From JBBIQV01 sp964555285 (GTDB lineage: Bacteria > Nitrospirota > Nitrospiria > Nitrospirales > Nitrospiraceae), in contig CAZKRM010000016.1 of NCBI GenBank assembly GCA_964555285.1, positions 1 through 64,000 of the forward strand: a stretch of 64,000 nucleotides of DNA. Direction: 5' to 3'. Below are positions 54,891 through 62,351 of the stretch, piece by piece. Positions within the stretch are counted from its first letter, which is position 1. Every line of letters begins with the position of its first letter. Under the pieces are notes generated by a model. That model searched no databases, was not told the origin of the DNA, and saw only the letters and a list, made by a program, of their open reading frames with translations. The translations under genes and the position numbers were made by a program.

Positions 54891-56421
54891 GCCCTCCTGT
54901 TCATTCGCGATGATCTGGAGCCTGCTGGCCCTCCTGGCGGCAGGAGGCGGTTCGTCTGCTTGGGCGGAGGCTGTGCCGGTGCCGACGGCGCGGGTAACGC
55001 TGGACTTCAACGAAGTGGAGTTGCCGGTATTCGTCCGCTTCATGAGCGAGCTGACGGGCAAGAACTTCGTGCTCGACGACACAGCCAAGAAAACGTCCGG
55101 GAAGGTGACGCTCTTTTCCCCGACCAAAGTGACCGTCGAGCAGGCGTACAACATGTTCCTGGCGACGCTGGAAGTGAGCCGGCTCACCGCCATTCCCAAG
55201 GGCAGCGTCATTCAGATCGTGCAGACGGCGGAGGTGCCCCCCGAACGAAGCGTGTACGTGTACAAGCTCAAGCATGCGAATGCCACGGACACGGTGGCGA
55301 TTCTCACCAACCTCGTCGCAAAGTCTCAGGTGCCGACCGTAGCCCCCGGTGGACGACTCCCGATGCGTCCCCTGAGCGAGTTCGAGGCCCCGGTCCAAGT
55401 GTTTGCCGACAAGGCGACGAATTCGGTGATCATCAGCGCGACGAAAACCGCCTATGGCCAACTGAAAACGGTGATCGAGAATCTGGATTCCCGGCGGAAA
55501 CAAGTCTTCGTGGAAGCCGTGATCCTCGAGGTGCAGGTCGATCGGCTGCGGCAAATCGGTTCCGACCCGTTGCAGATCCTCGGGGCCGGAAAAGTAGGAT
55601 CGGTTCTGGGGATCGGCGGGTTCAATCGGGCGCCGGAAGACCTGGCGGCTGTTGCCCAGGCCATCAGCGGGGTGGCGGGCGGGACGACGGGCGGCACAGC
55701 GGTGAACGTGCTCAACTCCGTGAACGTTCGCGCGTTCCTCCAGTTCTTGATGACGCTCACCGACACGAACATTCTGTCGACGCCGCAAGTGTTGGCCGCC
55801 GACAACCAGAAGGCGAAAATCGTCGTCGGGGAGAACCGGCCCTTCCCGACGGGGCAGGCACAGGGCATCACCGGCGGGACGCTGGTGACGATCGAGCGGA
55901 AGGATGTCGGCGTGACACTGGAGCTCACTCCCCAGGTGTTGGAAGATAACCTGGTTCGGCTGGAGGTGAAGCAGGAAATTACGGCCATCGCCGAAAACGT
56001 GGCGCAGACGATTGGAACCGGCGGCGCCGCGGTTCCGGTCGGTCCGACGACCACGAAACGCTCGATGGAAACCACCACCGTGGCGCACGATCAGCAGACC
56101 CTGGTGATCGGGGGGCTCGTGCGGGACAACGTCACGGTCAACGAACGGAAGATTCCGTTGCTGGGTGACATTCCCTTCATCGGGTGGCTGTTCCGCTCTC
56201 AAACGAAGCAAACAGAAAAGTTGAACCTGCTCGTGTTTCTTACCCCCCATATCATCAAGGACGAGACCGACATGGTCGAGCTGAATTCGCGCAAAGCCGC
56301 CGAAGTCGGAACGTTGCAACGCGAAAACCGAGTCGAAGATCCGACAAAACTGAAACAGCAAATTCTAGAACGTCTCGAGAAGAATGGCCAGGCTCCTGTT
56401 CCCGCTCCTCCTGCGCCGTAA
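54877..56421 (+). CDS. gspD: Type II secretion secretin GspD (short form)
   Basis: Outer-membrane channel of the type II secretion system. Signal peptide to about residue 30 (IWSLLALLAAGGGSSAWAEA). N0 (about 35-110, VTLDFNEVELPVFVRFMSEL) and N1 (about 120-210, VYVYKLKHANATDTVAILTN). The secretin core follows at about 215-490 (VEAVILEVQ, then VLAADNQKAKIVVGENRPFP, then TLVIGGLVRDNVTVNERKIP, LGDIPFIGWLFRS). Only N0 and N1 are seen where many GspDs have N0-N3, so the 514-aa protein is short. The tail is rich in Pro/Ala. It is coupled to gspC by a 14-bp overlap. Confidence 0.9.
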   Translation: MKSGKPSCSFAMIWSLLALLAAGGGSSAWAEAVPVPTARVTLDFNEVELPVFVRFMSELTGKNFVLDDTAKKTSGKVTLFSPTKVTVEQAYNMFLATLEVSRLTAIPKGSVIQIVQTAEVPPERSVYVYKLKHANATDTVAILTNLVAKSQVPTVAPGGRLPMRPLSEFEAPVQVFADKATNSVIISATKTAYGQLKTVIENLDSRRKQVFVEAVILEVQVDRLRQIGSDPLQILGAGKVGSVLGIGGFNRAPEDLAAVAQAISGVAGGTTGGTAVNVLNSVNVRAFLQFLMTLTDTNILSTPQVLAADNQKAKIVVGENRPFPTGQAQGITGGTLVTIERKDVGVTLELTPQVLEDNLVRLEVKQEITAIAENVAQTIGTGGAAVPVGPTTTKRSMETTTVAHDQQTLVIGGLVRDNVTVNERKIPLLGDIPFIGWLFRSQTKQTEKLNLLVFLTPHIIKDETDMVELNSRKAAEVGTLQRENRVEDPTKLKQQILERLEKNGQAPVPAPPAP

Positions 56422-56465
56422 GCACTGCTTGTCAGCCGTCACGCCCGTTCTTAGCAAGGAATGCA

Positions 56466-56502
56466 TTGATCATTGCACCCGTTGGCAGTACAATACTGCC
56501 AA
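56466..56502 (+). promoter_or_regulatory. TA promoter with overlapping operator palindrome
   Basis: TTGATC (56466-56471), 17-bp spacer, TACAAT (56489-56494). The -10 box forms the centre of a perfect inverted repeat TTGGCAGTA-CAA-TACTGCCAA (56482-56502), 36 bp before the antitoxin ATG. A repressor bound there would block the -10, as expected for an autoregulated toxin-antitoxin operon. Confidence 0.65.
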
Positions 56503-56537
56503 ATTGTCTCCCATGATCTATCCTTTGGAGCTTGGGT

Positions 56538-56972
56538 ATGCTCTCGACCCAGACGCTTGTCGAAACATTAGGTGGGCGAGCGGCCCTGAAACAACGGGTG
56601 GCTAACCTGAGGGAATTGGAACAAGTCAGCCAAAGCGGGCTGCCGTTCGGGGTGCTGGAAACCGTCATGGCACGGTTTCATCTGACTCGTGCAGAAGTTG
56701 AATCCTTGCTGCAGGTTCCCCCTCGCACGCTAGCACGTCGCAAGTCCAACCATCGCCTGCGCGCCGATGAATCGGACCGGTTGATCCGGTTTGCGCGGCT
56801 GGCGACTCAGGCCACACAAGTTCTTGGTTCGGAAGAGAAGAGTGCCGCCTGGTTACACCGACCAAACCGTGCGCTAAGGAACCAGGCTCCTCTCGATCTT
56901 CTCCGCACGGATCTAGGCGCGAAACAGGTAGAAGAGGTCTTGGGCCGCATCGAACACGGCACTGTCAGCTAA
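56538..56972 (+). CDS. MbcA/ParS/Xre-type antitoxin of the RES family
   Basis: A 144-aa antitoxin. Residues about 45-90 look like a helix-turn-helix (LETVMARFHLTRAEVESLLQ, then LARRK). Residues about 90-144 follow the MbcA/ParS toxin-binding (DUF2384) domain (RLIRFARLATQATQVLGS, then ALRNQAPLDLLRTDLGAKQV). The ATG at 56538 is behind GGAG; the TTG two codons upstream is also open. It overlaps the RES toxin start (TAATG). The palindrome over its promoter is the likely self-repression site. Confidence 0.9.
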   Translation: MLSTQTLVETLGGRAALKQRVANLRELEQVSQSGLPFGVLETVMARFHLTRAEVESLLQVPPRTLARRKSNHRLRADESDRLIRFARLATQATQVLGSEEKSAAWLHRPNRALRNQAPLDLLRTDLGAKQVEEVLGRIEHGTVS

Positions 56973-57427
56973 TGCGTGTCTGGCGCCTGTGCTTGACACG
57001 GCACGCCACCCCAAACGGGGAAGGTGCTTGTCTCTATGGAGGCCGGTGGAATTTTCCAGGTAGCGCCATCGTCTATACCTCATCGACGCTGTCGCTGGCT
57101 GCCCTTGAGTTTCTTGTCCATCTCGACCCTGACCTTCTTCCTGAGGATCTTATAGCCGTCTCGGCTGATTTTCCGGATCACCTGTCCGTTCATTCACTCT
57201 CCGCCGAGGCGTTGCCGCCCAACTGGCGCGAGTATCCCGCCCCGGAAACCTTACAAGCTATCGGAACACGGTGGGCCACAAGCCGCGAGACCGTCATGCT
57301 CTCAGTTCCGTCTGCCGTTATCCCGGATGAACGGAGCTATCTCCTTAACCCAGCGCATCCGGAGTTCGGGCAAGTCCGTTGGAATCCTCCAGTTTCGTTT
57401 CACTTAGATCCGCGTTTCTTAAAATGA
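56972..57427 (+). CDS. RES-domain toxin
   Basis: A 151-aa RES toxin; RES toxins deplete NAD+. The three namesake residues are present: Arg in MRVWRLCLTRHATP, Glu in ALEFLVHLDPDLLP and Ser in DERSYLLNPAHPEF. Family order and length are normal. The start overlaps the antitoxin stop. It is convergent with the CPBP protease gene, separated by 67 bp that contain a small repeat of G and C runs (57441-57472). Confidence 0.9.
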   Translation: MRVWRLCLTRHATPNGEGACLYGGRWNFPGSAIVYTSSTLSLAALEFLVHLDPDLLPEDLIAVSADFPDHLSVHSLSAEALPPNWREYPAPETLQAIGTRWATSRETVMLSVPSAVIPDERSYLLNPAHPEFGQVRWNPPVSFHLDPRFLK

Positions 57428-57494
57428 CACCTCCTCCCTTGTCCTCTCCTTGCAGGGGGGGCACGGGAGGGGGAACGGCATTTTCTGAACAGGG

Positions 57495-58025
57495 CTACGG
57501 CAGTCCTGCCAGCAAGAAGTAGCCGGTGTTGTAAAAGCTGTGCAGCACAAGGGCGGGATAGAGGCTGCGGAACCGATCGCGCATCGCGCCGAACAACAGC
57601 GACGGAACCAGAACCGCGATTGCCCACAACGGCGGATGAGTCAGCCAATGCGCGGCCATAAAGAGCATCGAGGTGACAGCATTCGCCGGCGTCACTCCCA
57701 GAAATGAATGCCGCCCCCATGCGAGCCGGCCTAGTTGCCCTTGAATCAGCCCCCGAAAGAAGAGCTCTTCCATGAGCGGCTGCCAGACAGTGACGGAGAA
57801 AAAAGCCAGCGACCAGAGGCGAAACCACGGCAGCGGATTGACGGGCGCAACCAGCCCCCATGCTGCCCAAAAGACCGGTCCTGCCGCCAAGGCGATGTGG
57901 AAGAGTCGATCACGATGGAGCGGCGGGCATGACTGAAGTCCCAGGAGCTCAACGAACTGCTTCAGCAAAGTGGGAGCTTCGTTCAACGGAGATGGAGACA
58001 CGGCAGACTCCCCTTCTTTGCTCAC
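57495..58025 (-). CDS. CPBP-family intramembrane protease (MrtJ-like)
   Basis: A 176-aa membrane protein with about four TMs. CPBP (ABI) motifs are intact: the glutamate pair in WQPLMEELFFRGLIQGQLG, His in SMLFMAAHWLTHPPLW and the His/Asn helix in ALVLHSFYNTGYFLL. The compact size and the AAHW-x-THPPLWAIAV segment look like MrtJ, the glutamic-type protease that I associate with JDVT-CTERM substrates, more than the general CAAX-processing proteins; this is from memory. A JDVT-CTERM-like subtilase gene starts 3.4 kb away on the same strand, so it may be the substrate. It starts with GTG. It is convergent with the RES toxin. Confidence 0.78.
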   Translation of the reverse strand: MSKEGESAVSPSPLNEAPTLLKQFVELLGLQSCPPLHRDRLFHIALAAGPVFWAAWGLVAPVNPLPWFRLWSLAFFSVTVWQPLMEELFFRGLIQGQLGRLAWGRHSFLGVTPANAVTSMLFMAAHWLTHPPLWAIAVLVPSLLFGAMRDRFRSLYPALVLHSFYNTGYFLLAGLP

Positions 58026-58194
58026 CCACCGGCCCTTGCTGAAAAACCAGCCTCGCCCCTGGACTCTTTCGTTCTTAGTCTTACAAATCTCGTTGACCGT
58101 ATTCGCGAAATGACTTAGAGTTCAGCCACGTTTGGACAGCATAGCATCGGCAGTTGTGGGCGGAATTTCGTCCGCTTGGTTAAAGGAGCCGTCT

Positions 58195-58377
58195 ATGAGC
58201 GCCGGAACTGCTAAACAGAAAATTCTTCAAGCCCTTGGCGAACTTCCCGATGAGGCCACCCTGGAAGACGCCATCGAACGACTCTGTTTTCTTGCCAAAG
58301 TCGAGGAGGGGCTCCGGCAATCCGAACGCGGTGAAACGGTCTCGCACGAGGAGGCGAAGCGACGCCTCACCGCATGA
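58195..58377 (+). CDS. Small antitoxin for the ParE/RelE toxin
   Basis: A 60-aa protein with helical content (KQKILQALGELPDEATLEDA, then FLAKVEEGLRQSERGETVSH). It fits the short antitoxins that pair with ParE/RelE. The ATG at 58195 is behind AAAGGAG; the longer frame is unsupported. It overlaps the toxin start by 4 bp (ATGA). Confidence 0.82.
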   Translation: MSAGTAKQKILQALGELPDEATLEDAIERLCFLAKVEEGLRQSERGETVSHEEAKRRLTA

Positions 58378-58664
58378 AGGAGATCGTCTGGACTCGACGC
58401 GCGATCGAAGATGTCCAAGGCATCCGCAAGTTTATCGCGCAAGATTCACCGCATTACGCTGAACTGGTGGTCCAACGTATCTTCTCCGCCATCGAGCGCT
58501 TGCCGGTATTCCCCGAGTCTGGACGCATCGTTCCCGAACTCAACGAACCGACGGTGCGCGAAGTCATTCATCAACCCTACCGCATCGTATACCGCATCTT
58601 GCCGCACCACGTGCATATCATTACCGTGCATCATGCCGCACGCATACTACACCTCGAACCCTGA
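58374..58664 (+). CDS. ParE/RelE-family toxin
   Basis: A 96-aa toxin with the family pattern: KEIVWTRRAIEDVQGIRKFI at the start, IERLPVFPESGRIVPEL in the middle and REVIHQPYRIVYRI then IITVHHAARIL at the end. ParE poisons gyrase, RelE cuts mRNA; the sequence alone does not decide which. It is coupled to its antitoxin. Confidence 0.87.
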   Translation: MKEIVWTRRAIEDVQGIRKFIAQDSPHYAELVVQRIFSAIERLPVFPESGRIVPELNEPTVREVIHQPYRIVYRILPHHVHIITVHHAARILHLEP

Positions 58665-58863
58665 CTCCAAATCCCCCGCGCGTGACGGCGAGCCACGGCG
58701 CCTGGCTGACCTCGGCGCTCCCGATCCGCCCCTGCCCGCGCTCTGTGACTTCCGCATGAACAGCTTCGGGGATGTACACTCCGCGCGCAAGCTGCTGAAG
58801 GAGGTTCAAGCGCCCAATGCGAGCCAGGGCGATGAGGGCGCTGGAGTCGAGGACGAGAATCAC
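58621..58863 (-). pseudogene. Truncated PIN-domain (DUF3368) toxin
   Basis: The first about 55 residues match a DUF3368-type PIN toxin (MILVLDSSALIALARIGRLN, then VYIPEAVHAEVTERGQG). Family members are about 150 aa with further acidic residues later; here the frame ends after 80, after overlapping the end of the ParE toxin gene on the other strand. It therefore lacks half of the catalytic site. Its ATG overlaps the stop of the UPF0175 antitoxin (ATGA), the normal pair order. Confidence 0.72.
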
Positions 58864-59132
58864 TGCTGTGCAGGCGCACGCTTCCGCAGGGAATCGAGAT
58901 CGCGTCGCAGGTCTTCAGGGGAGTAGTCAAACCAGGGGATGCAGTACTCGGAGAGCAATGCCGGAAAGTCCTGTAAGGGCATTCCCAAAAGCCCTGCCGC
59001 CTTGGTCCTGGACACTCGCCCGCGCCGGACGAGATCCAGGACCAAGGCCTGTTTGGCCTCGCGTTGAGCCGCCTCCTCCGAGCCCAACAAATCGAGGAGC
59101 TCGGAGGGCATTTCGATGGTGACTGTTTTCAT
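58860..59132 (-). CDS. UPF0175 antitoxin-like protein
   Basis: A 90-aa protein: KTVTIEMPSELLDLLGSEEA, then ALVLDLVRRGRVSRTKAAGL, then FPALLSEYCIPWFDYSPEDL follow UPF0175, which commonly precedes DUF3368 PIN toxins. The ATG at 59132 begins the family domain; the longer frame adds 77 residues without family match. It lies upstream of the broken PIN gene and 128 bp after the subtilase gene on the same strand. With its toxin broken it may be an orphan antitoxin. Confidence 0.82.
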   Translation of the reverse strand: MKTVTIEMPSELLDLLGSEEAAQREAKQALVLDLVRRGRVSRTKAAGLLGMPLQDFPALLSEYCIPWFDYSPEDLRRDLDSLRKRAPAQQ

Positions 59133-59260
59133 AATCGGAAGAGTCTTCCGCAACGGATCTTTAGCAGTCCCGGCCTCCCAAGTCGAGTGCATCACGCAAA
59201 AGCCGGTCTTGCGATCCAGCATGACGCCGCCATCACGCTCACTGACACACCTGCCGAACT

Positions 59261-61435
59261 CTACTTCAGTCGATGCCTGGACCTCCTCATCAAGAGTGCG
59301 ACGCTCACGAAGAGAAGAGCCGGCAACAACACATCCACGCCTCCCGTTCGGCCGAGAGTGCATCCACCACCGCCCTTTAGAGGGGGCGGATTTACAACGG
59401 AGATATTCACCGTGCCTTGAGTACTGTTGGCGTCGTTGTCCCTGGCAAAATACGTCAGGGTGTAGTTGCCCAGCGGAGTCGCATTTGGCCAGCTAAATGT
59501 CCCTGTTGCACTGAGGGTTGCCCCATTCGGGAGAGAAACCGAGACGAAAATCGGGATATCGCCATCAACGTCGGTGGCAGTAACGGAGAAGTTGAGCGCA
59601 TTACCGACCGTGACGGTCTGTGCTGCGACAGGAGTCAGTACTGGAGGGGAGTTCACCCGGACCGTCGCTGTGGCCGTGCCTGTCAGCCCGCCATTGTCTG
59701 TTGCGGTCAGTTGAAACGAGTGGGTGCCCGTCGCAGGCGCAGTAAACGTAGCATTGGCGGTGCTGCTATTCGTAATGGTGCCAACAGAGGTGCCGGTTAG
59801 TTGGGTCCACGCGTAAGAGCCGATGGTGCGCCCCGAATCAGCGGTGGCAGTACCCGAAAGCGAAACCGTGGTATTCGGAGCCACGACTTGCGAAGGGTTG
59901 GTTACCGTGACCGTCGGTGGTGACGCAGGAATCGCGTTCAAGGCGGCTTGGGCATCTAGCAGGCCTGCACCGCATTTCCCAGTACCATTGGTTGATTGGC
60001 AAAAAGTGCCCGCTGGATGCAAGCGGACGGACGATTGCAAGAACGACCTGATGTTCGCAGGGGTCAGCGTCGGCTTGACCGACAACATGAGTGCCGCGAC
60101 ACCGGCCACGTGTGGCGTCGCCATGCTGGTGCCTTGATAGAACGCATAGCTATCCGCCACCGGGCCAAATTGACCGTTGTTCAATGTCGAATAGACCATT
60201 GGCCCGGTGGCGGAACCATCACTGCACCCTGAAGCCAGCGTTCCGCATCCCCCGCCGGGAGCACTGATGGCTGTTTGAGTTCCGACATCGGCGTAATGAG
60301 CATTGTCCCCATTGATCGCATGCGCGGTCACGGCAATGACACCGGTACAATTCGCTGGGTTGGCTACAGATGCTGTGCCGGCATTGCCTGTCGCTGCCAC
60401 AATCACTTTCCCAGCACTGACGATATCAGTCACAGCATTTTGCTGAGCTGGACTGCATGGGCCAGCAGCGCCTAAGCTCATGTTCAGGACCTTTGCGGGG
60501 TTTGGGTTGGTGGGCACGCCATTCACCGGAAGGCCTGCCGCCCAGCGCATCCCGTCAATGATGTCCGAGGTCACACCGCCGCACTTTCCCAACACCCGCA
60601 CGGGTAATATTTTCACGTTGGGGGCAATGCCGGTGCCGCCTTGGCCGTTATTCATCAAGGCGGCGATAGTGCCGGCCACGTGCGTCCCGTGCCAAGAGGA
60701 GTTTGAGGCAGGACTTCCAAGACCGCATTCACCCGCTGCAACCCAATCACCAGGGTCTAAGGCATCGGCATCTCGGCCATTGCCATCATTGGAGATGGTG
60801 GTACTGGTTATGAAATCATAACCCTGCAATACCAGGCCAAGATCCACGTGCTGGCGATAGCCCGTGTCGATGACCGCGACATTGATAGAAGAGCTCCCCT
60901 TGTTAAAATCCCACACGTTCGGCAAGTTGGCCCCGCCCTTGTTGGTGGTGCCGTTAGGCACAAAATAATGCCATTGATTCGTATAAGCAGGATCCGTAGG
61001 GGTCGTAGTGAAAGGGTGCATCATGATGTCCGGTTCCGCAAATTCGATGCTCGGATCGTTGTACATCAAACGCGCCGCGATGACTCGCGCTTCGGACAAC
61101 GTGACGGGCTGGTCCAGCTTGACCACATAGGCCTCGCCGGACATCGGACGAAACACCGTCAGCGGCACACTGGCTGTTTTTGATAGACCGCCGGCATCAA
61201 ACGCTTGCAGTGCGCTGGCTAACTTGGCGCCGGTTTCCGCGTGTGGCTTCACAATCAAGCTCGATACCATCTCCTCCTCTTCATTCGGCGCACTTGCCGC
61301 GCTACTCAAGGCCGACCCCAATGGCAATTTGGGAGGCCCTGCCTTACTGGCGAAAGCCGACGAAACGATCGCAGTAATTAGCACTGTCGTCGCTGTCAAC
61401 GCGGGCAATGTGCGGCACAGTATCTTAAGAATCAT
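59261..61435 (-). CDS. Secreted subtilase (S8) with Ig-like repeats and JDVT-CTERM-like tail
   Basis: A large secreted serine protease (about 724 aa). Signal peptide to about residue 30 (ALTATTVLITAIVSSAFA). A propeptide-like region follows (about 55-150, SLIVKPHAETGAKLASALQA, VFRPMSGEAYVVKLD). The S8 catalytic domain is complete: Asp in NVAVIDTGYRQHVDL, His in SSWHGTHVAGTIAAL, Ser in YQGTSMATPHVAGVAAL. Two Ig/PKD-like domains follow (SQVVAPNTTVSLSGTATADS and AAQTVTVGNALNFSVTATDV). The end is a sorting tail: GGGGCTLG, a hydrophobic stretch VDVLLPALLFVSVALLM and a basic RRSRHRLK. The tail resembles JDVT-CTERM. GTG at 61441 is also possible; a run of eight G sits just before the start. Confidence 0.88.
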   Translation of the reverse strand: MILKILCRTLPALTATTVLITAIVSSAFASKAGPPKLPLGSALSSAASAPNEEEEMVSSLIVKPHAETGAKLASALQAFDAGGLSKTASVPLTVFRPMSGEAYVVKLDQPVTLSEARVIAARLMYNDPSIEFAEPDIMMHPFTTTPTDPAYTNQWHYFVPNGTTNKGGANLPNVWDFNKGSSSINVAVIDTGYRQHVDLGLVLQGYDFITSTTISNDGNGRDADALDPGDWVAAGECGLGSPASNSSWHGTHVAGTIAALMNNGQGGTGIAPNVKILPVRVLGKCGGVTSDIIDGMRWAAGLPVNGVPTNPNPAKVLNMSLGAAGPCSPAQQNAVTDIVSAGKVIVAATGNAGTASVANPANCTGVIAVTAHAINGDNAHYADVGTQTAISAPGGGCGTLASGCSDGSATGPMVYSTLNNGQFGPVADSYAFYQGTSMATPHVAGVAALMLSVKPTLTPANIRSFLQSSVRLHPAGTFCQSTNGTGKCGAGLLDAQAALNAIPASPPTVTVTNPSQVVAPNTTVSLSGTATADSGRTIGSYAWTQLTGTSVGTITNSSTANATFTAPATGTHSFQLTATDNGGLTGTATATVRVNSPPVLTPVAAQTVTVGNALNFSVTATDVDGDIPIFVSVSLPNGATLSATGTFSWPNATPLGNYTLTYFARDNDANSTQGTVNISVVNPPPLKGGGGCTLGRTGGVDVLLPALLFVSVALLMRRSRHRLK

Positions 61436-61498
61436 GATCACCCCCCCCCAGAGTTAAATTACATCTCAATTGCTATGGACGTAGCGGCCCCGCCCATT

Positions 61499-61879
61499 TT
61501 AGAAGGCTTTCATTATCCTATCTTCTTCCAGCCATTCGATAGCAGGATGCTGTTTGAGTATTTCTTGTCCTTGAGAAAAGGCTTCCGCGTTGTCCGCGAA
61601 TTGCTTGACCACGCAAGCATCGCCGGACATGGGACGAACATGCTCCAACGGCACCTGCGTTGCGGAAGACAAGCCCGCAATTCCTGCTGCATCGCAGACG
61701 ATAGTATTGGGTTTGAACTTGATGATTAATTGCTGAGAGACTGCCGCCTTGCCTTTCGGTGTCGGCGCAGGCTGAGGTGGGTTAGCGGAAGGGGAAGGGG
61801 GCATCTGACACCCGCCTGCGATCACTATCGCAGCCATTGTGACCATAGCCAAGAGTGATCGCTTGGGAAAGCTGCCCAT
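61499..61879 (-). CDS. Lipoprotein resembling the subtilase propeptide
   Basis: A 126-aa lipoprotein. The signal sequence ends in the lipobox IVIAGGC. The mature part, after a Pro-rich linker, resembles the propeptide region of the adjacent subtilase: LIIKFKPN, SSATQVPLEHVRPMSGDACVVK and HPAIEWLEEDRIMKAF, against LIVKPHAE, SVPLTVFRPMSGEAYVVK and DPSIEFAEPDIM there. It is separated from the protease gene by 63 bp on the same strand. Likely a membrane-anchored inhibitor or chaperone of the protease. An alternative start at 61945 has a good AGAGGGG but would bury the lipoprotein signal. Confidence 0.8.
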   Translation of the reverse strand: MGSFPKRSLLAMVTMAAIVIAGGCQMPPSPSANPPQPAPTPKGKAAVSQQLIIKFKPNTIVCDAAGIAGLSSATQVPLEHVRPMSGDACVVKQFADNAEAFSQGQEILKQHPAIEWLEEDRIMKAF

Positions 61880-62351
61880 GAACGCACCTTCACAGTCACA
61901 GGAAAGTTGCACCAAAGATGAGGTCTTGAAATAATTTCTAGTCATAGTGCACCCCTCTCAATTGCCAACCCTCTTTCCCCATCTGGTCACACCACTTTTC
62001 CCGCCAGCCGCTTTTTGAAGAGGCATAGAATGCATGAACCATAGGTGAGGCGGCCATACCTCTTTAGTAGGGGTAAACATCGGTGACGTTCTTGACGAAT
62101 GCACAATAGCTTGTGGTAACCGATTGAGCCATGTTGGGAAGGAAGATAGCCACACGGAGCGATCAATCGCAATACGCCAGATGGCGTACTTGGCGTTGAT
62201 GTGAGGCGTTCCGTAAACAGGGGTATGACTGACCGGGAGAGCCGCCCTGCCGGCCGGTTCGGCGGATGCTTGTTCTCGAATGCCTTGGGAGAGTATCTTC
62301 GTCATGGTACGATAGCGCCGTGTCGTCTTGCGAGTAAGACAAGGAGGTGGT
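61880..62351. other. 472-bp divergent gap
   Basis: It separates the minus-strand protease operon from gspE. No real gene is seen; the minus-strand frame at 61958-62392 overlaps the gspE start and has no ribosome-binding site. Both transcription units must be controlled here, but no clear promoter pair was recognised. Confidence 0.45.

Noticed and set aside
54901..56361. 486-aa minus-strand frame opposite gspD
   Set aside because: Shadow of the secretin gene; low-complexity His/Arg-rich translation.
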